Shown in pieces: positions 1-10,262 of a DNA stretch of 64,000 nt. The notes beneath the pieces were generated by a model. It was not told the DNA's origin, made no database searches, and saw only the letters and a program-made list of their open reading frames with translations. Numbering within the stretch: position 1 is the stretch's first letter; every line of letters starts with the position of its first letter. This stretch comes from Butyricicoccus pullicaecorum DSM 23266 (GTDB lineage: Bacteria > Bacillota > Clostridia > Oscillospirales > Butyricicoccaceae), in contig NZ_FUXW01000011.1 in the NCBI RefSeq assembly GCF_900167005.1, positions 1 through 64,000 of the forward strand, given 5' to 3'. The position numbers and the translations under genes were made by a program.

Positions 1-56
1 ACATCGAAGCACGCTACAAGAAGTATCGTAAGCTGGCAGACGAGTCTGCCGACTGA
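1..56 (+). CDS. 3' end of an unidentified CDS
   Basis: An open frame runs in from the left edge and stops with TGA at 54-56; its last residues are IEARYKKYRKLADESAD. The basic, tyrosine-rich tail is reminiscent of the C-terminus of acetyl-CoA carboxylase carboxyltransferase subunits, but 17 residues are too few to name it. It converges with the pyruvate carboxylase gene. Confidence 0.4.
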   Translation, partial: IEARYKKYRKLADESAD

Positions 57-320
57 TCGGATGCACTCCCCAAATTTCGGCTATAAGGCGGTATCACGTT
101 GACGCGGATTGCTATGCTCCGTGAAAACATCTCCTACTCTTCCAATGAAAAGCAACCCTCACCAAAACTGCGTAAGCCAACAGAACCGATATATATGAAC
201 CGAAACGCAGTTCCTCTTTTCAATTCAACCTGCACACCGCGTTAACCTACCGCCTTTTATGGCGAAATTTGATCGAAGTACAACCCATAGGCAAAACGAT
301 ACATTTTGCATAAAAAACGC
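57..320. other. intergenic stretch, no gene seen
   Basis: About 260 bases between the upstream gene's stop and the first terminator hairpin. No open frame with a ribosome binding site, no tRNA-like cloverleaf and no strong promoter were seen. Confidence 0.5.
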
Positions 321-358
321 ATCCCCCAACGTGACCATCATCGCGTTGGGGGATTTTG
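321..358 (+). terminator. rho-independent terminator
   Basis: An 11-bp stem, ATCCCCCAACG paired with CGTTGGGGGAT, closes a 12-base loop and is followed by TTTT. It probably ends the gene entering from the left edge. Confidence 0.7.
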
Positions 359-382
359 TATGTCTGTAAAAATAATATCGCG

Positions 383-420
383 CAAAAAAGAAGAGGTGCT
401 GCTGTGTGCAGCACCTCTTT
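383..420 (-). terminator. terminator of pyruvate carboxylase
   Basis: Perfect 12-bp stem AAGAGGTGCTGC / GCAGCACCTCTT directly after the pyc stop. Read on the minus strand it is followed by CTTTTTT, so it ends the pyc transcript. Confidence 0.85.
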
Positions 421-431
421 TGCGTCGATTT

Positions 432-3400
432 TTATTGCAGTTTGAGGGTCATGATCAGCTCGCCGGCCTTGACGGTCGAGCCTTCCTTGATGAGAACCTG
501 ATCGACCGTACCGCGGATGCGGGCGACGATGTTGATTTCCATCTTCATGGCCTCGATGACCGCGACGACCTGGTTTTCCTCGACCGGGTCGCCCGGCTTG
601 ACGTTCAGCTTGGAGATCATGCCGGGGATGGACGAGCCAACCTGGCTCTTGTCGTCGGGGTCGGCCAGCGTGACCGGACGCACCTTGGATACGGCGTCCT
701 TATCGGGCACAGCGACCTCGCGGCGCATACCGTTGAGCTCGAACTGCACGTTGCGCGTGCCGTCCTCGTTCATATCGCCCAGACCGATGTACTTGATGAC
801 CAGGGTCTTGCCGTCTTCAATGTTGATCTTGGTGGTCTCACCGAGCGCCATACCGTTGAAGAAGACGTGGCTGCCCATGCGCATGATGTAGCCGTAGGAC
901 TGACGATAGCGGCAGTAATCTTCGACAACCTTGGGGTAGAGGCACCAAGAGATGACCGAGCGGTTGGTGGGATTGGGCGAGAACTTTTCGACTTCACGGC
1001 GTGCCGCGTCAAAGTCGATCGGCGGCAGCAGTTCGCCCGGGCGGCATGTGATGGGCTCTTCACCCTTGAGCACGATCTTCTGCAGATCTTCGGGGAAGCC
1101 CCACGAGGGCTGACCCATCATGCCCTTGAAGTAGGCGACAACCGAGTCGGGGTAGGTCAGTGCGCTGCCGCGTTCGAGGATATTTTCCGGGGTCAGACCG
1201 TTCTGCACCATGAAGATTGCTAGGTCACCGACCATCTTGGAGGAAGGCGTAACCTTAACAATATCGCCCAGCATGTGGTTGACCGAAACATACATGTTTT
1301 TGACATCCTCGAACTGGTGGATCAGACCAAGGCTCTCGACCTGAGAGCGCAGGTTGGTGTACTGACCGCCAGGCATCTCATAGCGGTAGATGTCGGTCGA
1401 GGGATTGCGGATGTCGGCTTCGAACTGGGTATAGCGCTTGCGCACATCCGACCAGTAATCGGACAGGTACTGCAGCTGATGCGGGTCCAGTCCGGTGTCA
1501 CGCGGCTGACCCTGCAAGGCGGTGACGATGGCGTTCATGGACGGCTGGCTGGTGGTCGAGGACATGGAGTCGATTGCGCAGTCCACGATGTCTACACCGG
1601 CCTCGGCAGCCATCAGGTAGGTTGCAACCTGGTTGCCCGAGGTGTCGTGCGTGTGCAGATGGATGGGCAGACCGACCTCGTTTTTGAGTGCGGTGACCAG
1701 TTTCTTGGCTGCGTAGGGCTTGAGCAGACCGGACATGTCCTTGATGCACAGCAGGTGCGCACCGCGCTTTTCCAGTTCCTTGGCCATATTGATGTAATAC
1801 TGCAAGGTGTATTTATCGCGCTTGGGGTCTAAGATATCGCCGGTGTAGCACATGGTCGCCTCAAGCAGCTTGCCCTGTTTGAGTACCTCGTCCATGGCGA
1901 TTTCCATGCCCGGGATCCAGTTGAGCGAGTCGAAGACGCGGAATACGTCGATGCCCGACTGTGCGGCCTCGCGGACGAAGGCGCGGATGAGGTTGTCCGG
2001 GTAGTTGGTGTAGCCGACCGCGTTGGAGCCGCGGAGCAGCATCTGGAAGGGGATGTTGGGAATCTTCTTGCGCAGCAAGTCCAGACGTTCCCAGGGGGAT
2101 TCGTGCAGGAAGCGGTAAGCCACGTCGAAGGTCGCACCGCCCCACATTTCCAGCGAGAAGCAGTCGTTGAGGATTTCTGCCGTGCCGGGTGCACCCTTGA
2201 CCATGTCGCGGGTACGTACACGGGTGGACAGCAGCGACTGGTGTGCGTCGCGCATGGTGGTATCGGTAATCAGCAGCTTTTTCTGATCGAGTACCCAGTC
2301 GCGCACAGCCTCGGGACCCTTGGTGTCAAGCAGCTGCTTGAGGCCGGTGCACTTCGGCGGCGTGCTCTGATAGGGTGGGAAGCGCGGAATGTCCAGCTGA
2401 CGGCGCTCGGCAGACGGATTGTCCACCTGAATCTGTGCGATGTAGCGCAGTACCTTGGTAGCGCGGTCGCGGCCGGTCTGGAACTCAAACAGCTCGGGCG
2501 CTTCGTCGATGAACTTGGTGTGACACTTACCGGCGCGGAAGGTCGGGTGGTTTAAGATGTTGGTGACAAACGGGATGTTGGTCTTTACACCGCGGATGTG
2601 CTCCTCACTGATAGCACGCAGCGCCTTGCGGCAAACCATGTCAAAGGTACGGTCCCAGCAGGTGACCTTGACCAGCAGCGAGTCGTAATAGGGCGAGATC
2701 GTCGCGCCGGTGTAGGCGTTGCCGCCGTCCAGACGTACGCCGAAGCCGCCGCCCGAGCGGTAGGAGGTAACGCGGCCGATGTCGGGCGCGAAGTTGTTGG
2801 CCGGGTCCTCGGTGGTGACGCGGCACTGGATGGCGTAGCCGTCCATGCGCAGGTTGGACTGATCGCCCATGCCGATCTCGGGCACGGACAGCGGTGCACC
2901 CTGTGCAATGAGAATCTGTGCGCGCACGAGGTCAATGCCGGTGACCATCTCGGTGACCGTGTGCTCGACCTGAATTCTGGGGTTCATCTCGATGAAATAG
3001 TGGTTGCCCTGCTTGTCCACCAAAAATTCCACCGTACCGGCCGAGATATAGCCGATATGACGGGCAACCTTGATGGCATCCTCGTACAGTGCCTGACGGG
3101 TTGCCTCGGGCACCGACCAGGCCGGTGCGAACTCGACGACCTTCTGGTAGCGGCGCTGGAGCGAGCAGTCGCGCTCGCCGAGGTGAACGATGTTGCCGTA
3201 CTGGTCTCCTAAAACCTGTACTTCGATGTGCTTGGGCTCGACAAGGTACTTCTCGATGAAAATATCCTCATTGCCGAACGCCTTCTTGGCCTCGCTCTTG
3301 ACGCGCTCGAACGCGGGAGCGACCTCTTCCGGGGTATCACAGCGCCGCATACCGCGGCCGCCGCCGCCACCGGCTGCCTTCAGGATGACCGGGAAGCCGA

Positions 3401-3866
3401 ACGAGATTGCCTTTTCGAGCGCTTCGTCTGCGTCGCGCAGCGGCTCGGTGGAACCGGGAATAGTGGGGACACCGCAGGCCTGTGCGATGGCCTTGGCCGT
3501 CAGCTTGTCGCCCATCTGGGAGAGAATGTGCGACGGAGGGCCGATGAAGGTGATGCCGGCTTCCTCGCAGGCGCGGGCAAAGTCAGCGTTTTCGCTCAGA
3601 AAGCCGTAGCCGGGATGGATGGCATCAACGTCGTGATGCTTGGCCAGATCGATGATGGACGGGATGTCCAGATAGGCCTCGAGCGGACTTTTGTTTTCAC
3701 CAATGAGATAGGCTTCATCGGCGCGGGTACGGAAGAAACCATAGGTATCTTCGTTGGAATAGATTGCGACAGTGTGCAGTCCAAGATCGTAACAGGCGCG
3801 AAAGATGCGGATTGCAATTTCGCCCCGGTTGGCGACCAGAACTTTACGGAATGAGCGCTCGGTCAT
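432..3866 (-). CDS. pyc: pyruvate carboxylase
   Basis: Full-length biotin-dependent pyruvate carboxylase (1144 residues, the usual single-chain length) that makes oxaloacetate from pyruvate, bicarbonate and ATP. Order of domains: biotin carboxylase (about 1-450, with the glycine-rich ATP loop KAAGGGGGRGM), carboxyltransferase TIM barrel (about 530-810, TTMRDAHQSLLSTRVR and the metal site HLHTHDTSG), and a C-terminal biotinyl domain with EAMKM (biotin on K1108). Start ATG at 3866 follows AAAGGAG. It lies 64 bp after a sigma-54 activator gene on the same strand with no terminator between, so the two are probably co-transcribed. I infer an anaplerotic role tied to uptake of the acid carried by the neighbouring TRAP system. 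Confidence 0.95.
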   Translation of the reverse strand: MTERSFRKVLVANRGEIAIRIFRACYDLGLHTVAIYSNEDTYGFFRTRADEAYLIGENKSPLEAYLDIPSIIDLAKHHDVDAIHPGYGFLSENADFARACEEAGITFIGPPSHILSQMGDKLTAKAIAQACGVPTIPGSTEPLRDADEALEKAISFGFPVILKAAGGGGGRGMRRCDTPEEVAPAFERVKSEAKKAFGNEDIFIEKYLVEPKHIEVQVLGDQYGNIVHLGERDCSLQRRYQKVVEFAPAWSVPEATRQALYEDAIKVARHIGYISAGTVEFLVDKQGNHYFIEMNPRIQVEHTVTEMVTGIDLVRAQILIAQGAPLSVPEIGMGDQSNLRMDGYAIQCRVTTEDPANNFAPDIGRVTSYRSGGGFGVRLDGGNAYTGATISPYYDSLLVKVTCWDRTFDMVCRKALRAISEEHIRGVKTNIPFVTNILNHPTFRAGKCHTKFIDEAPELFEFQTGRDRATKVLRYIAQIQVDNPSAERRQLDIPRFPPYQSTPPKCTGLKQLLDTKGPEAVRDWVLDQKKLLITDTTMRDAHQSLLSTRVRTRDMVKGAPGTAEILNDCFSLEMWGGATFDVAYRFLHESPWERLDLLRKKIPNIPFQMLLRGSNAVGYTNYPDNLIRAFVREAAQSGIDVFRVFDSLNWIPGMEIAMDEVLKQGKLLEATMCYTGDILDPKRDKYTLQYYINMAKELEKRGAHLLCIKDMSGLLKPYAAKKLVTALKNEVGLPIHLHTHDTSGNQVATYLMAAEAGVDIVDCAIDSMSSTTSQPSMNAIVTALQGQPRDTGLDPHQLQYLSDYWSDVRKRYTQFEADIRNPSTDIYRYEMPGGQYTNLRSQVESLGLIHQFEDVKNMYVSVNHMLGDIVKVTPSSKMVGDLAIFMVQNGLTPENILERGSALTYPDSVVAYFKGMMGQPSWGFPEDLQKIVLKGEEPITCRPGELLPPIDFDAARREVEKFSPNPTNRSVISWCLYPKVVEDYCRYRQSYGYIMRMGSHVFFNGMALGETTKINIEDGKTLVIKYIGLGDMNEDGTRNVQFELNGMRREVAVPDKDAVSKVRPVTLADPDDKSQVGSSIPGMISKLNVKPGDPVEENQVVAVIEAMKMEINIVARIRGTVDQVLIKEGSTVKAGELIMTLKLQ

Positions 3867-3930
3867 ATGGAATACTCCTTTCTGAAAGTGGGGTCATCAA
3901 CTGGATGCGCGTGCACAGGCGCAGCGCTTG

Positions 3931-5313
<1,383 letters not shown>

Positions 5314-5352
5314 TTTTCCCTCCTTGGTGTGATGCGGAATACCATTATATAA

Positions 5353-5381
5353 AGTATAACATATAGCCGAAGTTTTGACAA
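5353..5381 (-). promoter_or_regulatory. sigma-A promoter of the activator gene
   Basis: On the minus strand: -35 TTGTCA (5376-5381), 17-base spacer, -10 TATACT (5353-5358), about 40 bases before the activator's ATG. Confidence 0.75.
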
Positions 5382-5413
5382 AATGCCTGCCGCAAAAATT
5401 TACGGCAGGCATT
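5382..5413 (-). terminator. terminator of the TRAP operon
   Basis: Perfect 11-bp stem AATGCCTGCCG / CGGCAGGCATT followed on the minus strand by a short T-run that abuts the -35 box of the next promoter. Confidence 0.75.
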
Positions 5414-5434
5414 CATTTTCGAACTTATCCGAAC

Positions 5435-6721
5435 TTATCCGAGCAGTCCCATCATCTGGGGCAGGAAGAGCGAGATTTGCGGGATGTAGGTAATGATGAT
5501 CAGAACGACGATCATAGCGCCGATCCACGGCCAAATGGTTTTGGCGAGAGTCTCGAACTTAACACGCGAAATTTCGCTTGCCATGAAGAGGTTTGCGCCG
5601 AGCGGCGGGGTGATGAAGCCGATCGCAAGGTTCAGAATCATAATCATACCGAAGTGGATCGGGTTGATGCCGAGCGCGGTCACGATGGGCAGCAGGATGG
5701 GGGTCAGGATAATGATAGCAGCGTTGGTCTCCATGAACGTACCGACCAGCAGGAGCAGCAGGTTAATCAGGATGAGCAGCAGGACGGAGTTCGAGGTGAT
5801 GCCGAGGATGCCTTCTGCGATCATGCTGGGCATCTGGGTGATTGCCAGAACGCGGCCAAAACCGGTGGATACGCCGATGATGAACATGACCGGTGCGCTG
5901 ATGATGACCGAGCGGAACGCCATGTAGGGGATATCGGACAGCTTCACTTCCTTGTAGACGAATACGCTGATGATAACGCCCAGAACACAGCCAGCAGCAG
6001 CGGCCTCGGTGGGGGTGAAGATACCGCCGTAGATACCGCCGAGGATGATGACCGGAACCAGGAAAGAGGGGATTGCCTCTACGATGGTCTTGACCCAGTC
6101 CTTTGCGGTATACTTGACATAAACCGGCTTGTAGCCGCGCTTACGGCAGGACAGTGCGCAGTAGATGCACAGAACAGCGCCGACCAGAATACCAACCGGG
6201 AAGCCGGCGGTGAACATTGCGGTAACCGAGCAGCCGGCAGCGATTGCATAGACGACCATGCAGATACTGGGCGGGATGATGGTACCGATGGTACCAGCGG
6301 TAGCGACCAGAGAAGCGGAGTATGCGCGGTCATAGCCGGCTTCCAGCATCTCAGGAATCATAATCAGACCGATTGCAGCAACGGTTGCAGAACCGGTACC
6401 GGAGATTGCAGCGAAGATCATGCAGGCAACGATGGAAACGATGCCCAGACCGCCGGTGCGGTTGCCAAGCGAGAGTTTTGCAACGTTGATCAGACGCTTG
6501 GAGATACCGCCCTTACCCATGATGTCACCGGCGAAGGTGAACAGCGGGATAGCAACCAGAGTGAAGGAGCTGAAGCCGGACATGATGGCCTTGGTGAAGC
6601 TCTCGAGGGAGAGCGGTGCGTCGCCGAAGATCAGGAACATCGAGGCGAACGACTGGGAGACTGCAATCGGGAACGAGCAGGCCAGCAGTAAAATAAATGT
6701 GACAAACAGTGTAGCGATCAT
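5435..6721 (-). CDS. dctM: TRAP transporter large permease (DctM)
   Basis: 428-residue membrane protein of the DctM family, the large subunit of a tripartite ATP-independent periplasmic transporter. It has about twelve hydrophobic segments and family signatures such as PLFTFAGDIMGKGGISKRL and FITPPLGANLFMAS. TRAP systems usually import carboxylates or sugar acids using a sodium gradient. Its ATG overlaps the dctQ stop (ATGA, 6718-6721), so translation is coupled. It is the last gene of the dctP-dctQ-dctM operon. Confidence 0.95.
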   Translation of the reverse strand: MIATLFVTFILLLACSFPIAVSQSFASMFLIFGDAPLSLESFTKAIMSGFSSFTLVAIPLFTFAGDIMGKGGISKRLINVAKLSLGNRTGGLGIVSIVACMIFAAISGTGSATVAAIGLIMIPEMLEAGYDRAYSASLVATAGTIGTIIPPSICMVVYAIAAGCSVTAMFTAGFPVGILVGAVLCIYCALSCRKRGYKPVYVKYTAKDWVKTIVEAIPSFLVPVIILGGIYGGIFTPTEAAAAGCVLGVIISVFVYKEVKLSDIPYMAFRSVIISAPVMFIIGVSTGFGRVLAITQMPSMIAEGILGITSNSVLLLILINLLLLLVGTFMETNAAIIILTPILLPIVTALGINPIHFGMIMILNLAIGFITPPLGANLFMASEISRVKFETLAKTIWPWIGAMIVVLIIITYIPQISLFLPQMMGLLG

Positions 6722-7311
6722 GCTTCCTTACCTCCTTCGTGGCTGTACTTCTTTTCCTCTTCGACCAGCTCAGCATTCATGTGCTGTTCCTCGTCGTCGC
6801 GGAAGTACTTGGGCATGAAGCAGATCTTGGTCGCGCCGGAGTACAGACCGCCGCGGTTTTCAAACAGCTCGTAGGAAGCGCCGAAGTGACGGATTTTCCA
6901 GACGATGGTCTGAAGCAGACGGATCATGGAAAGGAAGTAGCCGACAACGGCTGCGGTGTAGCAGACGTTGAGGGAGACCTGTACGGAAGCTGCCATGTCG
7001 TTGTACTTGGCTGCGGTCATTACGTTCTGTACTGCGCCGTACAGGAACAGACCCATCAGGACGAGCATAGCAACGTCGATCAGCAGAACCAGAGCCTTGC
7101 GGGGCTTTTCGGGCAGCATGTTGCGCAGGAAATCTACGCTGATCTGGCGGTTGTTGCGGAAGGCATAGGAGATGCCCAGGAAGCACAGCCAGACGAACAT
7201 GAAGGTGGCAAATTCTTCGCCCCAGGCAAAGCCGGAGCCCATGAAGAAACGAAGGATGACCTGCAGGCAGATCAGGCAGGTCATGGCGATGAAGATCACC
7301 ATAATCAGCAA
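6718..7311 (-). CDS. dctQ: TRAP transporter small permease (DctQ), start codon out of frame
   Basis: DctQ-family small permease with four membrane segments. The longest in-frame start is a TTG at 7311 with no ribosome binding site, and it cuts off the normal N-terminal helix lead (codons for KTLKWLDINFEP lie just upstream in the same frame). The natural ATG at 7350-7352 follows GGGGAG but is one base out of frame. It is followed by six A; with seven, translation would run MKKTLKWLDINFEPLL into this frame. Either a base is missing in the assembly or the gene is switched off or rescued by slippage. The C-terminal tail (SHEGGKEA) is intact and overlaps dctM. Confidence 0.88.
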   Translation of the reverse strand: MLIMVIFIAMTCLICLQVILRFFMGSGFAWGEEFATFMFVWLCFLGISYAFRNNRQISVDFLRNMLPEKPRKALVLLIDVAMLVLMGLFLYGAVQNVMTAAKYNDMAASVQVSLNVCYTAAVVGYFLSMIRLLQTIVWKIRHFGASYELFENRGGLYSGATKICFMPKYFRDDEEQHMNAELVEEEKKYSHEGGKEA

Positions 7312-7387
7312 AGGCTCAAAGTTGATATCGAGCCATTTTAACGTTTTTTCATATTGATTTCTCCCCTATCTCAATTCGATCAAAACC

Positions 7388-8407
7388 TTAGCGGGCTTCG
7401 TCTACGTAAGCCATGACCGTGTCAAAGGCTTCCTGACCGCAGATACCAACGATGCTTTCCTCGGTGATACCGCCCATGATTTCGCGCATCTCCTGGAAGG
7501 TCTCGGGCGGCAGCTCGTTAAACTGCGTGCCATGCTCTTCTTCGAGCTGCTTCATCAGTTCGTTGGTCTGACGGATCATCTCTTCCTGCTGGAACTGCTC
7601 GGCGATTTCTACTTCGCCCAGGATGAACTCACGATCCTCGGGATCGAGTCCTTCCAGCCATTCCTGATTTGCGACCAGGATATCGGTCGAGAAGGCGTGC
7701 TGAGTCAGGGTGACGTATTTCTGAACCTCGTAGAACTTGGACTCGGAGAAGCTGGTCAGTGCGCCTTCCTGACCGTCGATGAGCTTCTGCTGCATCGCGG
7801 TGAACAGCTCGTTCCAGGTGACCGAGCTCAGGTTACAGCTGACAGCTTCCCAGGCTGCGATCTGGATGGGGTTATAGCCACGGATCTTGAGGCCCTTCAG
7901 GTCGCTGAGCTCTTCAATCGGACCGCGGTTGTTGGTCAGATTGCGGAAGCCGAGTGGGAAGAAGGCCACGCCCTGCAGGCCCTGCTTGTTGTATGCGTCC
8001 AGAATGTACTGTCCGCCTTCGCCGTTGCAGAAACGCAGCGCATGATCCATGTCATCAAACATGAAGTACTGGTCAAAGGTTGCCAGTGTGGGGATTGCGG
8101 TGTTGATGTTCATGGGGTTTGAGGTTGTCATGTGCACGTCGCCGATGCGGCACTGATCGATGCCGTCGGTTTCGTTGCCGAGCTGACCAGCCGGGAAGAG
8201 CTGTACTTCCATCTCACCATTGGACTTTTCTTCAATGTTCTTTTGAAGAAGTTTGAGCGCCTGAATGGTCGGACTGGTTTCACCAGAAATTGCGGTCGAG
8301 ATACGGATGACCTGTTTGTCGTCCCCGTCTGAGCCGCAGCCAGCCAGCAGAGTTGTGAGCGACACGGCCAACAGACCGGCGACAACCCTTTTTCCAATCG
8401 ATGTCAT
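7388..8407 (-). CDS. dctP: TRAP transporter solute-binding lipoprotein (DctP)
   Basis: Extracytoplasmic binding protein of a TRAP system, 339 residues. The signal peptide ends in the lipobox LLAGC. The mature part has the DctP pattern: ...IQALKLLQKNIEEKSNGEMEV near the start, then GLKIRGYNP and VSCNLSSVTWNELFTAMQQ. The conserved arginine of IRGY, which normally grips the ligand carboxylate, is present. Start ATG at 8405-8407 after GAGGAGG; a longer frame upstream lacks a binding site. It is the first gene of the operon, so the sigma-54 promoter 89 bases upstream should drive all three genes. Confidence 0.95.
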   Translation of the reverse strand: MTSIGKRVVAGLLAVSLTTLLAGCGSDGDDKQVIRISTAISGETSPTIQALKLLQKNIEEKSNGEMEVQLFPAGQLGNETDGIDQCRIGDVHMTTSNPMNINTAIPTLATFDQYFMFDDMDHALRFCNGEGGQYILDAYNKQGLQGVAFFPLGFRNLTNNRGPIEELSDLKGLKIRGYNPIQIAAWEAVSCNLSSVTWNELFTAMQQKLIDGQEGALTSFSESKFYEVQKYVTLTQHAFSTDILVANQEWLEGLDPEDREFILGEVEIAEQFQQEEMIRQTNELMKQLEEEHGTQFNELPPETFQEMREIMGGITEESIVGICGQEAFDTVMAYVDEAR

Positions 8408-8495
8408 ATTCAATTCCTCCTCAATTTTGTGGGTTTGGAAGTTCCGCCAGACGCAAACGGCGAACTTCATCCAAAATTCCTACAGCCCTGCAATT

Positions 8496-8512
8496 AGCCG
8501 AATTGATGCCAA
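8496..8512 (-). promoter_or_regulatory. sigma-54 (-24/-12) promoter of the TRAP operon
   Basis: Minus-strand TTGGCATCAATTCGGCT has the invariant GG and GC separated by exactly 10 bases. It lies 89 bases before the dctP start and 3 kb from a sigma-54 activator gene. Confidence 0.7.
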
Positions 8513-8578
8513 CATGTCATAAATTGAGGAAAGGAGACATTTTTTGTAGCAGGTGTCAATGCGGAGTGGGGGAGATTG

Positions 8579-8630
8579 TACAATATGTATATAGAGCGTA
8601 TGGATTCTATACACAGATTTTACAATATGT
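8579..8630. promoter_or_regulatory. phased repeat, likely activator binding sites
   Basis: TACAATATGT occurs at 8579-8588 and 8621-8630, exactly 42 bp (four helical turns) apart, 70-130 bp upstream of the sigma-54 promoter. The element is itself a dyad (TACA-ATA-TGTA in the first copy). Position and phasing fit upstream activator sites for the PAS-AAA protein. Confidence 0.55.
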
Positions 8631-8675
8631 GCAAGAGTGAAACACTGGTGATGCACTGATGCAACAGGATAGCAC

Positions 8676-8704
8676 AAAAGGACATCTTTGAGAGATGTCC
8701 TTTT
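8676..8704. terminator. bidirectional terminator
   Basis: AAAAGGACATCT-TTGAG-AGATGTCCTTTT; ends the URO-D gene on the minus strand and has a T-run in both directions. Confidence 0.75.
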
Positions 8705-8780
8705 GCGCGTTAAAGATAGGTGTATGTGGTGAAGGAAGTAGAAAGCAATGTATGGAGTAGAGAGTGAGTAGCAATGAGGA

Positions 8781-9821
8781 TCACTTGGAGATCTTGCGCT
8801 CGTCGGCGACGCGCATCATGGCGCGGATGTTCTCCAGCGGTACCTGATTGATCGAACCGGCAGCGCTCAGCACGCAGCGGGGATTGCCCTGGAAGGAGTC
8901 GATGACCTGATTGCAGACATCGATGGTCTGCTCGACGGTGTAGCCTGCCAGCTCGACCGGATTCAGACCGCCCATGACCGTGACCTGATTGCCGCAGCCC
9001 TCGGCAGCCTCCAGCGGCTGGAGTACGGGGCCGTACTGCCAAGCGGAGAATCCGCCCTTGGGGATCTGGGAGACGATGTGACGGGTGGTCGAGTCGTTGT
9101 GCAGCCAGCGCTGGGTGTTCGGGAAGTCCGCGAACAGACGGTCGTACAGCGGCAGAATCAGCTCCTCATACATCTGGGGATTGAGGAACGCGGACAGGTC
9201 ATCACAGACCAGAACGTGATGCAGCGGTGCACCGAGGATCTTTTCCTGTGCGTGCAGGAAAGCGATCTGGGTTTGGATGACAACGTCGAGCAGAGCATCG
9301 ACCATTTCGGGCTCTGCGATGGTGTCGGCACAGAAATCGCTGATGCCGCGCAGCTGCGCTGCAACGGTGAAGGGACCCATGATCGGATGAGCGTTGACCT
9401 TCATACCCTTGGGGCAATGCTGTACCATGTACTCGAGCTGCTCGAGTGCGATGCGCATGTAGTTATCGCCGTAGGGATCGGCGGGTTTAATCTTGATGAC
9501 ATCCTCGTACTCTTCGATTTCGGCCTCGTGTACCGAGATAAAGCCGTGCGAGTCGAAGCGAACCTTGCCGCCCAGACCGCTGCACTCAGCGACTGCGCCG
9601 ACGTCGGGCATGAGGTTGCCGCAGTTGTCGATCTTGTCGAGAACCTCCAGCTGTGCTTCGAGCATCACAGCCGGATTGTGGAAGTATTCGTTGAGGGGAA
9701 CATTGCTGTGCTTGTGGAAGAATGGATAGGTGTAGAAATTAAAAACGGCATGGCTGTCGATGGGTGCGCCTGCGATGCTATTGCGCAGACGTTCAGCATT
9801 GCGCTCTCTTAATGTAGACAT
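8781..9821 (-). CDS. uroporphyrinogen decarboxylase (URO-D) family protein
   Basis: 346-residue TIM-barrel protein of the URO-D superfamily, close to the family's usual length. The C-terminal part (VTVMGGLNPVELAGYTVEQT) and the aspartate-rich FDSH and CDDLSAFLNP patches fit the methyltransferase-like branch rather than haem-pathway HemE, and no haem genes are nearby. That branch normally moves methyl groups to or from corrinoids, but no corrinoid protein is encoded here, so the substrate is unknown. Start ATG at 9821 (GGACG upstream); the longer frame has no binding site. It is transcribed divergently from the LacI gene and lies between two sigma-54-linked clusters. Confidence 0.85.
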   Translation of the reverse strand: MSTLRERNAERLRNSIAGAPIDSHAVFNFYTYPFFHKHSNVPLNEYFHNPAVMLEAQLEVLDKIDNCGNLMPDVGAVAECSGLGGKVRFDSHGFISVHEAEIEEYEDVIKIKPADPYGDNYMRIALEQLEYMVQHCPKGMKVNAHPIMGPFTVAAQLRGISDFCADTIAEPEMVDALLDVVIQTQIAFLHAQEKILGAPLHHVLVCDDLSAFLNPQMYEELILPLYDRLFADFPNTQRWLHNDSTTRHIVSQIPKGGFSAWQYGPVLQPLEAAEGCGNQVTVMGGLNPVELAGYTVEQTIDVCNQVIDSFQGNPRCVLSAAGSINQVPLENIRAMMRVADERKISK

Positions 9822-9950
9822 AAGGATACGTCCTTTCTCCGCTCTTTTCTCAAATTTTCTCAAATTCCGTATCATGTATCTTTGTTGGAACCGATCGATC
9901 TAAGACATCCGGAAAACGGCTTGTCTGTTCCCGAGATAACTTCTGCCTTT

Positions 9951-9979
9951 ATTCTAGCACCGGAAATTCCCCTTGTCTT
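9951..9979 (-). promoter_or_regulatory. possible promoter of the URO-D gene
   Basis: Minus-strand AAGACA (9974-9979), 17-base spacer, TAGAAT (9951-9956). The match is moderate. The rest of the 441-bp divergent region (9822-10262) holds GTTGC/GCAAC inverted repeats near 10020-10070 and the lacI promoter. Confidence 0.4.
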
Positions 9980-10205
9980 GTGCCATTTTTTGCCAAATAC
10001 ATGGAAATTTTGCTGAGTTGCTGTCAAAGTGATGCGCATGCGCAACGATGTTGCAGCAAAGCAGCAACACCGGGGGAGAAATGGACGGGAAAGCCGACTG
10101 GCTGGAGGGAGGAGGCAAATTTGGACGGGAGAGGTATGAGCAAGTTGACCGAGAATCAGAAATGAAATTCGTGTAGAAAGGAGAAAATAGCATGGAAAAG
10201 AAAAA

Positions 10206-10238
10206 ATGATTGCGCTATCATATGGATGATAGTACAAT
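10206..10238 (+). promoter_or_regulatory. lacI promoter with overlapping operator
   Basis: TTGCGC (10210-10215), 17-base spacer, TACAAT (10233-10238). The -35 lies inside ATGATTGCGCTATCAT (10206-10221), nearly identical to the operator before rpoN. The spacer also carries a palindrome, CTATCAT-ATGG-ATGATAG. The arrangement fits autorepression. Confidence 0.7.
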
Positions 10239-10262
10239 GAAGAAAAAGAAGGAGGTCGGGCG

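Noticed and set aside
306-3854. Several long open frames opposite pyruvate carboxylase
   Set aside because: They are mirror frames of a G+C-rich, highly biased gene; none has a ribosome binding site or family likeness.
8781-9821. HemE (haem biosynthesis) assignment for the URO-D protein
   Set aside because: No haem genes nearby and motifs fit the methyltransferase-like branch better.
9960-10010. TTGGCAAAAAATGGCAC on the minus strand as a sigma-54 promoter of the URO-D gene
   Set aside because: GG and GC are only 9 bases apart, not 10, and there is a better placed sigma-A-like pair downstream.
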